Positions 22,849-32,253 are shown, counted from the stretch's first letter. The stretch is 64,000 nt of DNA from Flavihumibacter stibioxidans (GCF_014332695.1 NZ_MBUA01000028.1:158200-222199), one strand, 5' to 3'. The notes: generated by a model not told the origin, from the letters alone. Numbers and translations are program-made.

Positions 22849-25425
22849 TTATATGCCGGAGAGAAATTCTTCCAGTTCCGCATCGGTTTTGATGATCACT
22901 TCGCGGGCCTTGCTTCCCAGGTTGGGCCCTACCACCCCGGCCGCCTCCAGCTGGTCCATCAGTCTTCCGGCCCTGTTATAACCCAGTTTCATCCGGCGTT
23001 GCAGCAGGGAGGTGGAACCTACCTGGTTGGAAACGATCAGCCTGGCCGCTTCCTCGAACAGGGGGTCCCTGTCCCCCAGATCCAATTCCCGGTTATCCAT
23101 ATCTTTTTCGTCCACATATTCCGGAAGCAGGAAGGCCTGCGGGTAACCGCGCTGTTCACCAATGAATTCTGTCACTTCTTCCACTTCCGGCGTATCCACA
23201 AAAGCACATTGAAGACGGGTCAGTTCCCCGTTATAGGAAATAAGCATATCGCCCTTGCCAATCAATTGTTCCGCACCGCCTGCATCCAGGATGGTGCGGC
23301 TGTCAATTTTGGAAGACACTTTAAAAGCTATTCGTGCCGGGAAGTTTGCCTTGATGGTACCGGTTATAATGTTAACGGAAGGGCGCTGGGTGGCAATGAT
23401 CAGGTGAATTCCTACGGCCCGCGCCAGCTGGGCAAGCCGGGCAATCGGCATTTCCACTTCTTTTCCCGCTGTCATGATAAGGTCTGCGAACTCATCGATT
23501 ACCAGAACTATGAATGGCAGAAACTGGTGTCCTTTCTGGGGGTTCAGTTTCCTTTTTACAAACTTCTCATTGTATTCACGGATATTACGCGTTCCGGCTT
23601 CCTTCAGTAGGTCGTAGCGGTTGTCCATCTCAATACACAATGCATTAAGCGTATTGATCACTTTTTTGGTATCGGTTATGATGGCTTCCTCTTCACCGGG
23701 TAATTTTGCCAGGAAATGTCTTTCAATCGTGCGGTAAAGGCTTAACTCCACTTTTTTTGGATCCACCAGCACGAACTTCAGCTGGGAAGGATGTTTTTTG
23801 TACAGCAGCGAAACAAGAATGGCATTCAGACCTACAGACTTACCCTGCCCTGTAGCCCCCGCCATCAGAAGGTGGGGCATGCTGGCCAGGTCGACAATAA
23901 AATTCTCGTTGTCTATCCGCTTCCCGATGGCTATGGGCAGGCTGAAATTATTGTTCAGAAATTTGTCTGAATTCAGCAGTGTTTTCATACTCACCACCGT
24001 CTTCTTTACATTAGGAACCTCGATACCGATTGTTCCCTTACCGGGTATGGGGGCAATGATCCTGATTCCCAGCGCAGCCAGGCTGAGAGCGATATCATCT
24101 TCCAGGTTTTTGATCCGCGAAATACGCACACCCGCAGCAGGCACAATTTCATAAAGGGTTACTGTGGGTCCAACCGTTGCACTGATCTTCTGTATATTAA
24201 TATCATAATTTTTGAGCGTGCTGATGATCTGGTTTTTATGGGTCTCCAGTTCGGTGGTGTCCTGCACGATCTTTTCACTTCCATGTGTTTCCAGCAGGTC
24301 CAGGGGAGGATATTTATAATCCCGCAGATCCAGGGTTGGTTCATAGGGTGGCAACTCTTCCACTTTAAGGCCGGTGCCGCCCCCTTCTTCTTCCAAATCA
24401 ATGACCGGGGCTGTTTTTATTTCGAGTTCAAGGTCGCTGGCAGGAATAGCTGGTGCTATATAAACCGGTTTTTCCTCATTTTTAAACACCGGGGGAGATG
24501 GCATTTCAATATAAGGACGAACTTTCTCATCTTGTTCCTGCTCCGGTTCGGGCAGTGGCTCATGTACAGGCAGTGGCTTCAGTTCAACCAGGGTTTCCGC
24601 CTCTGTTTCGGGCTCCTTTTCAATGAGTTCAAGCGGAAAATCTTCTGCACTGATGGCGGGGGGAGTTGCTACCACTCTGCCTTCTTTCTTCAGGCCATTC
24701 TTCTTCTCCACGGGTTCCTCAATGATGAGCATGGGGCCGGACATTTCTTCTTCCTCCGTTTCCTCCTCCTTACCAACGGCCGATTTCCTGACAGGGATAG
24801 ATGGTATTTTGGGGACGTTAAAAACAGGGTTGAACCGCCAGATAAAATATGCCAGTCCGGCAACCATCAAGATAGCCGCAGTACCGATGGTACCCAGGAA
24901 ACTGGTCATCCAGTCACTGATCATGGTGCCCACTGCACCGCCCCAAGGGAATACGCTGCTGCCGGCAAAAAAAGCCAGCGCCACACTGAAATAGATCAGT
25001 CCGACCAGCACATACCGGATATTCCTGGAAACCCTGAATATTTTTTTCCCGAACAACAGGTTAGCCCCCAGCACGAAAAACAGGGTGCAGATAAAATAAG
25101 ATGCCAGTCCAAATCCTTTGTAAAAAAAGAAATGTGAGGTCCATGCACCCAGCCGGCCCAACAGGTTCGCAACTTTCAGGTCTTCTGCAAAAAGAAAATG
25201 ACTGCCCCCTTTGAACACTTTATCCTGGTCTTCCTGCCAGGTGAAGAGATAGGAAGTGAACGCTAAAAAAAGGAATATTGCCAGCAGCAATAATACCGCA
25301 CCGGTTATCTTGATGGTGCGTTCATCTTTCACCAGCGATTGCATGGCCACTTTTTCCTCTTTCTCGGGCCTTAGATCAACCGCTTCGGGTAATGGTTTTT
25401 TCCTGGACTTCGTCTTATTCGCCAT
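22849..25425 (-). CDS. ftsK: FtsK/SpoIIIE family DNA translocase
   Basis: An 858-aa protein that moves chromosome termini away from the division septum. There is an N-terminal membrane domain with four or so helices (VLLLLAIFLFLAF, YVLVGLIYFSVALAFFAG and others), a Pro/Glu-rich linker of about 180 residues, then the motor: Walker A AGATGQGKSVGLNA near residue 525, Walker B IDEFADLIM, and a C-terminal winged-helix gamma domain (LIVSNQVGSTSLLQRRMKLGYNR) that reads KOPS-type sequences. The frame extends to 25515, but the TAnnTTTG box at 25438-25431 lies inside that extension, so ATG 25425 is used. Confidence 0.94.
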   Translation of the reverse strand: MANKTKSRKKPLPEAVDLRPEKEEKVAMQSLVKDERTIKITGAVLLLLAIFLFLAFTSYLFTWQEDQDKVFKGGSHFLFAEDLKVANLLGRLGAWTSHFFFYKGFGLASYFICTLFFVLGANLLFGKKIFRVSRNIRYVLVGLIYFSVALAFFAGSSVFPWGGAVGTMISDWMTSFLGTIGTAAILMVAGLAYFIWRFNPVFNVPKIPSIPVRKSAVGKEEETEEEEMSGPMLIIEEPVEKKNGLKKEGRVVATPPAISAEDFPLELIEKEPETEAETLVELKPLPVHEPLPEPEQEQDEKVRPYIEMPSPPVFKNEEKPVYIAPAIPASDLELEIKTAPVIDLEEEGGGTGLKVEELPPYEPTLDLRDYKYPPLDLLETHGSEKIVQDTTELETHKNQIISTLKNYDINIQKISATVGPTVTLYEIVPAAGVRISRIKNLEDDIALSLAALGIRIIAPIPGKGTIGIEVPNVKKTVVSMKTLLNSDKFLNNNFSLPIAIGKRIDNENFIVDLASMPHLLMAGATGQGKSVGLNAILVSLLYKKHPSQLKFVLVDPKKVELSLYRTIERHFLAKLPGEEEAIITDTKKVINTLNALCIEMDNRYDLLKEAGTRNIREYNEKFVKRKLNPQKGHQFLPFIVLVIDEFADLIMTAGKEVEMPIARLAQLARAVGIHLIIATQRPSVNIITGTIKANFPARIAFKVSSKIDSRTILDAGGAEQLIGKGDMLISYNGELTRLQCAFVDTPEVEEVTEFIGEQRGYPQAFLLPEYVDEKDMDNRELDLGDRDPLFEEAARLIVSNQVGSTSLLQRRMKLGYNRAGRLMDQLEAAGVVGPNLGSKAREVIIKTDAELEEFLSGI

Positions 25426-25430
25426 AAACA

Positions 25431-25438
25431 CAAATATA
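25431..25438 (-). promoter_or_regulatory. -7 box TATATTTG six bases before the ftsK ATG
   Basis: TATATTTG matches TAnnTTTG. A start point 6-8 bases downstream would fall on or within the ATG, implying a leaderless or almost leaderless ftsK mRNA. A TTTTG lies 16 bases upstream, slightly short for a -33 box. Confidence 0.4.
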
Positions 25439-25503
25439 CAGGTAGAGCGGGCTGCAAAAGAAATTGTATTTTGTACCGCAATGCCCCCGTGAATTGCCTC
25501 ATT

Positions 25504-27447
25504 ATGCCTATTCAAGCCTTATTCCGACGCTCCGGCCGGATACTGTTAATTTCTTTGATCCTCCTCTTGCAGGCCGGCAATCTACTGGCCCAAAAAAAAG
25601 CATCCACTGACAGCCTTATCCGACTCAGTTCGATCTGGTTGTCAAAATCTATCGCAGACCAGACGAGCATCTTTATTGACAGTGCCGGCCAGGTGAAAAC
25701 AGAGTCCTTTCGTGGATTACCCTCCCTTCACCCTATACCCGTATCACTCAGCAGGAAAATTCCGGCCCGCTATGTGAATATGCCAGCCTTTCTTCAGTTC
25801 AGCCTGTTGAACGATACCGATTCAGCCCAAAGTATTTTTTTCCTGCCGGGATTCTATTTCAATGATATTGACCTTTACAAATATGACAGCGCAGTAGGCG
25901 AATTCAAGCCGGTATCCGGGCAGCCGGGCAACAAGGATTATAACCGGACAAGTGTGGGCCGGATTTACCTGAAACCGGGAGAATCTGCCACATTTATCTG
26001 TGAACTCCAGTTCATCAAAACTACCGTCAACAGCATAACCCCGATCCTCTGCAATGAATTCTTTCTGCCCAACCTGCTCGAAGATTTACGAAATGACAGA
26101 AGACTCAACAGCATCATCACCTATTTAACATGCGGTGTCATGCTGATGATGATCTTTTATTCACTTGCAGCTTATTTTACCAACTGGAACATTGAATTCC
26201 TTTATTACCTGGCATATGCGGCCCTGCTTGGATTCATGTTCTTTTTTAAAGCCTATCTCTACAAGTACCCGGCTGAGGCTAACTTTTTCTTTGAAAGTTA
26301 TTTTGATTTTATGCTGCAGTGCGCCGGCACGCTTTTCTACTTTCTGTTTCTACGACGGTTCACCAACGCAAAAACCGAATTCCCGGCACTCGAAAAAATG
26401 TTACTGGCCCAGCAGGTGATCACCATATCGGGCATGATTGCTTTCACCATCCTGAATTTTTTTGCAGACAATTTCCCCCTGCAGAACATGGTGGAAAATC
26501 TTATAAAATACTCCTGGTCGGCCTGTACGATTTTTGTTATCGCATATGCGATTTATACCGGCGAAATGATATTGCGTTACCTGGCAATTGGTCACAGTTT
26601 TCTGTTTCTGGGCGGACTGGTTTCATTGTTCCTGATCAATTCTTCCTACAGGTTCAATCCGACACTCAGTTCCCTGATCAATGATTCCTTATTCTGGTAT
26701 GAAATGGGTATCCTTTTCGAACTGGTATTCTTCCTGATAGCCTTATCTTTTAAAACCAGGCTGGATATTGCAGCCAGGGCACGCGAAAAAGAAAGAATAC
26801 TCCTGGAATATGAAAAAAGCGCCATTGAAAAACAAATGGCCGTCCTGGCAGCCAAACAGGAAGAACGCAATCGGATTTCTGCGGACATGCACGACGAACT
26901 GGGATCAGGGGTTACAGCAATTCGCCTGATGAGTGAACTGGTGAAGACAAAAATGAAAGACAACACTTTACCCGAAATTGAAAAAATCTCCCACTCCGCC
27001 AATGACCTTATCGGCAAAATGAATACCATTATCTGGACAATGAAGAGCACCAATGATTCGGTAGACAACATGATCGCCTATGTGCGTTCCTATGCTGCTG
27101 AATTCTTTGATAACACAGAAATTGTTTGCAGGGTTGAATCTCCGGACAACCTGCCAGCCATTGACCTGAGTGGAGAAAAAAGGAGGAACAGTTTTTTATG
27201 TATCAAGGAAGCGCTGAACAATGTAGTGAAACACTCTCACGCCACTGAAGTTGTCATAAGTTTCAGGATCGGGCCCCACCTGGTCATAAAAATACACGAT
27301 AACGGGATTGGCCTTAACTACGACAACATCCGGGAATTCAGCAATGGCCTGACAAATATGCGCAAACGAATGGAATCAATTGACGGTCACTTCAGTATCA
27401 GGCACCATAATGGAACCATTGTTACATTAAGCATTCCGCTTCAGTAA
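25504..27447 (+). CDS. Sensor histidine kinase with 7TMR-DISM input domain
   Basis: A 647-aa membrane kinase. Signal peptide, then a 7TMR-DISM extracellular beta domain (about 30-180), then seven transmembrane helices (about 190-400; for example LTCGVMLMMIFYSLAAYF and FFLIALSF), then a coiled coil and a HisKA_3 kinase: phospho-acceptor His463 in SADMHDELGSG. The HATPase domain shows the N box KEALNNVVKHSH, HDNGIGLNYD and NGLTNMRKRMES. HisKA_3 kinases normally pair with NarL/LytR-type regulators, but no response regulator is adjacent. Its 3' end overlaps the converging DUF423 gene by 21 bp. Confidence 0.92.
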   Translation: MPIQALFRRSGRILLISLILLLQAGNLLAQKKASTDSLIRLSSIWLSKSIADQTSIFIDSAGQVKTESFRGLPSLHPIPVSLSRKIPARYVNMPAFLQFSLLNDTDSAQSIFFLPGFYFNDIDLYKYDSAVGEFKPVSGQPGNKDYNRTSVGRIYLKPGESATFICELQFIKTTVNSITPILCNEFFLPNLLEDLRNDRRLNSIITYLTCGVMLMMIFYSLAAYFTNWNIEFLYYLAYAALLGFMFFFKAYLYKYPAEANFFFESYFDFMLQCAGTLFYFLFLRRFTNAKTEFPALEKMLLAQQVITISGMIAFTILNFFADNFPLQNMVENLIKYSWSACTIFVIAYAIYTGEMILRYLAIGHSFLFLGGLVSLFLINSSYRFNPTLSSLINDSLFWYEMGILFELVFFLIALSFKTRLDIAARAREKERILLEYEKSAIEKQMAVLAAKQEERNRISADMHDELGSGVTAIRLMSELVKTKMKDNTLPEIEKISHSANDLIGKMNTIIWTMKSTNDSVDNMIAYVRSYAAEFFDNTEIVCRVESPDNLPAIDLSGEKRRNSFLCIKEALNNVVKHSHATEVVISFRIGPHLVIKIHDNGIGLNYDNIREFSNGLTNMRKRMESIDGHFSIRHHNGTIVTLSIPLQ

Positions 27448-27819
27448 GCCAAGGAATAAAAACAGCCACCCAAGCACCAGCAATACTCCTCCTACAGGAG
27501 TGATCAAACCCAGTTTTGACAAACCAACGGTTTCTGTGGCCTTGAGAAAGGTCAGCAGATATAAAGAACCGCTGAAAAGGAGCATGCCTGCCATAAAACA
27601 CTGTGCAGCCCAACGAATCTGTTTCACCGGGTACTGGAATGCCAGCAGGCCGGTAGCCAGTAAGGCAAACACATGATAGAAATGATAGCGTACCCCGGTT
27701 TCAAAAGTCGCAACCGTTTCCGGCGGCACGATTTGTTTCAGTCCATGCGCACCAAACGCCCCTAAAATCACTGCCAGCGCACCCAGCAGGGCTGCCGAAA
27801 CCAGTATTGATCTAGCCAT
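27427..27819 (-). CDS. DUF423 family membrane protein
   Basis: A 130-aa integral membrane protein with four predicted helices (LVSAALLGALAVILGAFGAHGL, FYHVFALLATGLLAF, FMAGMLLFSGSLYLLTFL, VGGVLLVLGWLFLFLGLL). GAFGAHGLK near the N terminus and FETGVRYHFYHVFALL are the DUF423/YgdD signatures. Function unknown. Its ATG overlaps the end of aroK by 8 bp, so translation is probably coupled. Confidence 0.9.
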   Translation of the reverse strand: MARSILVSAALLGALAVILGAFGAHGLKQIVPPETVATFETGVRYHFYHVFALLATGLLAFQYPVKQIRWAAQCFMAGMLLFSGSLYLLTFLKATETVGLSKLGLITPVGGVLLVLGWLFLFLGLLKRNA

Positions 27820-28318
27820 TTTCTATTGCCTGTTGAAGTTGTTCAGATGAAAGGGTTTCTTCTTTGAGAATAAGATGGGCCTGTTCGTAATACAGTTTAC
27901 GGTCGTGCAGTTTCCGCACAATGAATGCCTTCATATCTTCATCGGGAATATCCCTTAAAAGCGGCCGATGGGTCTTTTCCTTCAGCAAACGTTCCACCAG
28001 CACATTGGTGGAGGTATTCAGCCAGACGACTTTCCCACGACCTTTCATATAATCTATGTTTCCGAAAAAGCAGGGAGTTCCCCCCCCGCAGGATAGTATC
28101 ATGTCTTCATTGGTTTCGGTCAGCTGCTCCAGGATATCCTTCTCAAGCCTGCGGAAATACTCCTCTCCTTTTTCTGAAAAAATTTCCGTGATCGGTTTTT
28201 GTTCCCGCTGAACGATTTCATCATCAAGGTCAAAAAACGGAACCTTCATGGCGGCTGACAATTTTCGCCCCCAGAATGACTTTCCACTTCCCATGAAACC
28301 GATCAGGTAAACACGCAT
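27812..28318 (-). CDS. aroK: Shikimate kinase
   Basis: A 168-aa kinase phosphorylating shikimate at O-3 in aromatic amino acid synthesis. Walker A is GFMGSGKSF, the shikimate-binding Asp is in FDLDDEI, the Arg-containing EKGEEYFRRLE loop and SCGGGTPCF motif follow, and the lid has EKTHRPLL. ATG 28318 is two bases beyond the TAA of the upstream acyl-CoA dehydrogenase gene; an ATG at 28333 would extend the protein by five residues into it. The gene is probably in an operon with that dehydrogenase and DUF423. Confidence 0.94.
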   Translation of the reverse strand: MRVYLIGFMGSGKSFWGRKLSAAMKVPFFDLDDEIVQREQKPITEIFSEKGEEYFRRLEKDILEQLTETNEDMILSCGGGTPCFFGNIDYMKGRGKVVWLNTSTNVLVERLLKEKTHRPLLRDIPDEDMKAFIVRKLHDRKLYYEQAHLILKEETLSSEQLQQAIENG

Positions 28319-28319
28319 A

Positions 28320-29498
28320 TTAGTTAAATGCATTAAAACCGGTCACATCCATACCGGTAATCAATAAATGGATATCATGCGTTCCCTCGTAGGTAATAAC
28401 ACTTTCAATGTTCATCATGTGGCGCATCACAGGGTACTCGCCGGTAATTCCCATACCACCCAGCATCTGCCGGGCATCACGGGCAACCTTATGTGCTACT
28501 TCACAACCATTCCGTTTGGCCATGCTCACCTGGGCAGGTGTCACCTTGCCCTCATTCATCAAAACCGCCACGCGCCAGTTCAGTAATTGCGCTTTCGTGA
28601 TCTCGGAGATCATTTCCGCCAGTTTCTTCTGCTGCAACTGGAATCCGCCGATGGGCCTTCCGAACTGGATACGTTCTTTTGAATAGCGGAGCGCTGTATC
28701 ATAACAATCCATCGCTGCGCCAACTGTACCCCATGCAATACCGAAACGTGCCTTGGTAAGGCAACTCAATGGTCCGCGCATGCCTTTCACATTGGGAAGA
28801 ATATTTTCCTTGGGAACTTTTACATTATCAAAAACCAGTTCACCGGTTGCAGATGCCCTTAAACTCCATTTGTTATGGGTTGTGGGCGTGGTGAATCCTT
28901 CCATCCCCCGCTCCAGGATCATTCCCCTTACAACCCCCTCTTCATCTTTGGCCCAAACCACGGCGACCTGGGCAAAAGGTGCATTGCTGATCCACATTTT
29001 GGCACCATTCAGGATTACATGATCACCTGCATCCTTGATGTTGGTAAGCATTCCGGCAGGATTGGAACCGTGATTGGGTTCGGTGAGTCCGAAACATCCC
29101 AGCCACTCGCCGCTCGCCAGTTTCGGCAGGTATTTACGGCGCTGTTCTTCACTGCCGAATTCATAGATCGGGAACATGACCAGTGATCCCTGTACGGATG
29201 CGGTGGAACGAACTCCGCTGTCACCCCTTTCCAATTCCTGCATCATCAGTCCGTAAGAAATATAATCCAGCCCGCCACCCCCATACTCAGCCGGAACGGT
29301 GGGACCAAACACACCGAGTTCACCCATCTGTTTAACGATCTGCTGCGGAAATTCAGCCCGCTGGGCATAGTCCTCAATAATGGGAGATATTTCCTGCTTT
29401 ACATAGTTACGGACAGCATCGCGCACCATAAGATGCTCTTCGGACAATAATTCATCTAGGTTTAAATAATCGGGCGATTGAAATTGATCCCTGGCCAT
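28320..29498 (-). CDS. gcdH: Acyl-CoA dehydrogenase, glutaryl-CoA dehydrogenase type
   Basis: A 392-aa FAD enzyme. The acyl-CoA dehydrogenase fold is complete, with GCFGLTEPNHGSNP (FAD/substrate loop), KMWISNAPFA, and VITYEGTHDIH carrying the catalytic Glu. Glutaryl-CoA dehydrogenase oxidises and decarboxylates glutaryl-CoA to crotonyl-CoA in lysine and tryptophan breakdown; the EPNHGSNP and EGTHDIH wording is close to that subfamily. Another short-chain dehydrogenase remains possible. ATG 29498 (MARDQFQS) is used rather than the frame extension to 29552. Confidence 0.85.
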   Translation of the reverse strand: MARDQFQSPDYLNLDELLSEEHLMVRDAVRNYVKQEISPIIEDYAQRAEFPQQIVKQMGELGVFGPTVPAEYGGGGLDYISYGLMMQELERGDSGVRSTASVQGSLVMFPIYEFGSEEQRRKYLPKLASGEWLGCFGLTEPNHGSNPAGMLTNIKDAGDHVILNGAKMWISNAPFAQVAVVWAKDEEGVVRGMILERGMEGFTTPTTHNKWSLRASATGELVFDNVKVPKENILPNVKGMRGPLSCLTKARFGIAWGTVGAAMDCYDTALRYSKERIQFGRPIGGFQLQQKKLAEMISEITKAQLLNWRVAVLMNEGKVTPAQVSMAKRNGCEVAHKVARDARQMLGGMGITGEYPVMRHMMNIESVITYEGTHDIHLLITGMDVTGFNAFN

Positions 29499-29577
29499 GG
29501 CAAACTGAATTTTTAGTTTGCTAAAGTAGGTAGATTTATACTTTACACCCAATAATGAATCAAACTATTAACATACC

Positions 29578-29988
29578 ATGAAACAGCGTGTACTATTCCT
29601 GCTTGTTATCCTGATGGCAGGGTTAAACAGCATGGCGCAGGACAATAAAAAACAGCCTGACCCAACAGAACAGATCCGGCAATACTGGTTTGTCATGTTA
29701 TTGGCAGGGCCAAGCCGAAACCAGGATTCCGCTACAGCCGCAAATATTCAGAAGGGGCATCTTGACAATATTAACCGCCTCTATTATGAAGGGAAAATTA
29801 AAGTGGCGGGACCATTTGGAGACCGGGGCAACTGGCTGGGAATATTCATCTTCGATTGTGAAACCAGGCAGGAAGTGGAAAGTCTGTTAAAAACCGACCC
29901 AGCCATCAGCAGCGGAAGGCTCACCTATGACATACGCCCCTGGTGGACCGCCCCGACAGGAAGCTTTACCCCCGGCAAACCAAAGTAA
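29578..29988 (+). CDS. Secreted YciI-like (YCII-related) domain protein
   Basis: A 136-aa protein with a Sec signal peptide (VLFLLVILMAGLNSMAQ) followed by a dimeric alpha/beta-barrel YCII domain: QYWFVMLLAGPSRNQD, HLDNINRLYYEGKIKVAGPFG, GIFIFDCETRQEVESLL, then DIRPWW. YciI-like proteins are small enzymes or binding proteins of uncertain function; exported versions with the same core occur in Bacteroidetes. The stop codon is joined directly to the second palindromic repeat locus. Confidence 0.85.
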   Translation: MKQRVLFLLVILMAGLNSMAQDNKKQPDPTEQIRQYWFVMLLAGPSRNQDSATAANIQKGHLDNINRLYYEGKIKVAGPFGDRGNWLGIFIFDCETRQEVESLLKTDPAISSGRLTYDIRPWWTAPTGSFTPGKPK

Positions 29989-30118
29989 GGTGTCTGACTT
30001 TTGTGCCAGGGACTGGTGCGGGGACAGGTGTCTGACGTTTAGGATTACTGAATTCACCGGACACAAACGTCAGACACCTACCCCTAAACGTCAGACACCC
30101 CAAACATGTCAGACACCT
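29988..30118. repeat. Second locus of the GTCTGAC palindromic repeat family
   Basis: A lone AGGTGTCTGAC (29988-29998) is followed by one full unit, AGGTGTCTGACGTTTAGGAT (from 30026) to AAACGTCAGACACCT (30065-30079), then AAACGTCAGACACC (30086-30099) and ACATGTCAGACACCT (30104-30118). The loop (TTTAGGATTACTGAATTCACCGGACAC, split here as TTTAGGAT and CCGGACAC) is clearly related to that at 3634-3940. Arms here use GGTGTC/GACACC where the first array uses GGCGTC/GACGCC, so pairing is conserved though the bases differ. It lies between the converging 3' ends of YciI and pyrF. Confidence 0.9.
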
Positions 30119-30124
30119 TTAACC

Positions 30125-30925
30125 TTACAGGTATTGCCCCATTTCAAACTGGTATTGCCTGGCGATAGCGCCGGCTTCTTCCGCGAAGTCTTCTTTTTCT
30201 GAAGCATAAATCACAGCCCGGCTGGCGTTGACCAGTAAGCCGCAATCTGCATTCATGGCTTTTTCAGAAATATCTTTCAGGCTGCCACCCTGTGCTCCCA
30301 CTCCCGGCACGAGAAAAAAATGTTCCGGCAATATCCTGCGGATATTTTCAAAAGCAGACGCCTGGGTGGCCCCTACCACAAACATCAGGTTGGCGGGATT
30401 TCCCCAGCCGGCAACGGTCCGTAAAACCTTTTCATACAGGTATTCATCGCCCGTTTTCTGCAGCTCAAAATCCTTCGCACCGGTGTTGGAAGTCAACCCC
30501 AGCACAATGGTCCATTTGTCAGCATACTCCAGAAAAGGCCTTACGCTGTCAGAACCCATGTACGGCGCCACGGTTATGGCGTCGAAAGGAAGCGTTTCGA
30601 AAAATGCCTTTGCATATTGTGTGCTGGTGTTTCCGATATCTCCTCTCTTGGCATCGGCTATTTTAAAATGGGTATCCGGAATATAATGAACCGTTTCTTC
30701 CATGGCTGCCCAGCCTTTCAGGCCCATTGCCTCGTAGAAAGCTGTATTGATCTTGTAACTGACACAATGATCCTTCGTAGCATCGATGATGGCTTTATTG
30801 AATGCAATGATGGCATCGGGGCGGGATTGCAGGTGCACCGGAATTTTTGCATGATCGGTATCAAGCCCTACACAGAGATAGGAGTTTTTGGATTTTATCT
30901 GTTGAATGAGACGTTGACGATCCAT
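30125..30925 (-). CDS. pyrF: Orotidine 5'-phosphate decarboxylase (type 2)
   Basis: A 266-aa TIM-barrel enzyme that makes UMP. The N terminus YLCVGLDTDHAKIP, the catalytic DAKRGDIGNTSTQYAKAFF (Asp-Lys-x-x-Asp), SDSVRPFLEY, and VVGATQASAFENIRRI with LVPGVGAQGG are diagnostic. Length fits the group with about 260 residues found in Bacteroidetes rather than the 230-residue E. coli form. The gap of 56 bp to kynU suggests separate expression or a loose operon. Its 3' end faces the palindromic repeat locus. Confidence 0.94.
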   Translation of the reverse strand: MDRQRLIQQIKSKNSYLCVGLDTDHAKIPVHLQSRPDAIIAFNKAIIDATKDHCVSYKINTAFYEAMGLKGWAAMEETVHYIPDTHFKIADAKRGDIGNTSTQYAKAFFETLPFDAITVAPYMGSDSVRPFLEYADKWTIVLGLTSNTGAKDFELQKTGDEYLYEKVLRTVAGWGNPANLMFVVGATQASAFENIRRILPEHFFLVPGVGAQGGSLKDISEKAMNADCGLLVNASRAVIYASEKEDFAEEAGAIARQYQFEMGQYL

Positions 30926-30981
30926 TATAAAAGTTTGTGGGTGTTTATTTCTAGTAGTTGGGCATGCAAAGGAGCAACTGC

Positions 30982-32253
30982 CTATTCACGGATTGCCTGT
31001 TTCAGGGTTTCGGCAAAGCGCCAGACTTCTTCAAAACTATTGTAAAGGGGAACTGGTGCCACCCGTATCACATTGGGTTCGCGCCAGTCGGCAAAAATCC
31101 CCTCCCTGAACAATCTGTCAAATACTTCTTTACCACGCCGGTGCATCAGCATGGAAACCTGGCATCCTTTCGATGCCCGGTCCCGCGGCGTAATTACTTC
31201 CAGTACCGGAGAGTCCGCAGATTCATTTATCCCATCCAGCAGGAACAACAGGAAATCGCTCAGTGCCTGCCCCTTTTGCTGAAGGTTTTCAAAACCCGCA
31301 GCAGCAAATATTTCCAGTGATGCCCGGTGTGCGGCATACATGATAGGGGATGGCGTACTCAGTTGCCAGCCCTCCGCCGTGGGCACCGGCACAAAGCCCT
31401 TTTCCATTTTAAACCGGGAGGATTTTTCATACCCCCACCAACCGGCAAACCGTTGCAGGCTGTGATCTTCATGATAACGTTCATGGACATACGCAGCGCC
31501 CACTGCGCCGGGGCCGCTGTTCAGGTATTTATAACTGCACCAGCAGGCAAAATCAACCCCCCATTCGTGCAGGCGGAGGTTCACATTACCCGCAGCATGG
31601 GCCAGGTCAAAGCCGGCTTTCGCGCCAACTGCATGGGCTGCATCCGTTATCGACTTCATATCGAATACCTGTCCGGTATAATAGTTCAATCCCCCCCAGA
31701 GCACCAGGGCTAAATCATCTGCATGCAAACGAATTGCTGACAAAATATCTTCCAGCCGGATGGTATGCTCTCCTTTCCTGGGCGATATTTCCACAATCAC
31801 CTCCTCCGGATCCAGGCCCATCGCCCTCACATGCGTTTCAAACATATACTGGTCACTGGGAAAGGCCCTGGCTTCACAGATGATCTTGTTGCGCCGGCCT
31901 TCGGGGCGATAAAAACTGACCATCATCAGGTGCAGGTTTACCGTGAGCTGGTTCATCACCACCACCTCTGACGGCATAGCTCCTACGATGGCAGCCAGCG
32001 GTTTTATGAGATGGTCGTGATAATGCATCCACGGATCCTCACCCAGGAAAAATGCCTCCACTCCATACCGGCTCCATTGCTGCAAAACCTTATCTATAAA
32101 GGAGGCAGTTCTTTTCGGTTGCAAACCCAGTGAGTTGCCCAGGAAATACACCTGCTCTTTCCCCTGATCCGAAGGGATAATAAATTCCCGCCTGAACGAC
32201 CTGAGCGGGTCTTCAGCATCTAACTGGCGGGCATATGCGAGATCGTTTAGCAT
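30982..32253 (-). CDS. kynU: Kynureninase
   Basis: A 423-aa fold-type I PLP enzyme that cleaves kynurenine to anthranilate and alanine, or 3-hydroxykynurenine to 3-hydroxyanthranilate for NAD synthesis. Family motifs: VYFLGNSLGLQPK near residue 35, EAFPSDQY-type substrate loop (CEARAFPSDQYMFETH), GFDLAHAAGN (Asp), and the PLP-lysine segment WCSYKYLNSGPG, where Lys forms the Schiff base. The C-terminal domain RDRASKGCQVSML and FADWREPNVIRVAPVPLYN is also typical. No haaO or kmo is in the window. Confidence 0.94.
   Translation of the reverse strand: MLNDLAYARQLDAEDPLRSFRREFIIPSDQGKEQVYFLGNSLGLQPKRTASFIDKVLQQWSRYGVEAFFLGEDPWMHYHDHLIKPLAAIVGAMPSEVVVMNQLTVNLHLMMVSFYRPEGRRNKIICEARAFPSDQYMFETHVRAMGLDPEEVIVEISPRKGEHTIRLEDILSAIRLHADDLALVLWGGLNYYTGQVFDMKSITDAAHAVGAKAGFDLAHAAGNVNLRLHEWGVDFACWCSYKYLNSGPGAVGAAYVHERYHEDHSLQRFAGWWGYEKSSRFKMEKGFVPVPTAEGWQLSTPSPIMYAAHRASLEIFAAAGFENLQQKGQALSDFLLFLLDGINESADSPVLEVITPRDRASKGCQVSMLMHRRGKEVFDRLFREGIFADWREPNVIRVAPVPLYNSFEEVWRFAETLKQAIRE

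Noticed and set aside
24238-25137. 299-aa plus-strand ORF opposite ftsK
   Set aside because: Rich in Phe/Gln/His/Gly, as expected of the complement of the ftsK linker and membrane helices; no family features.
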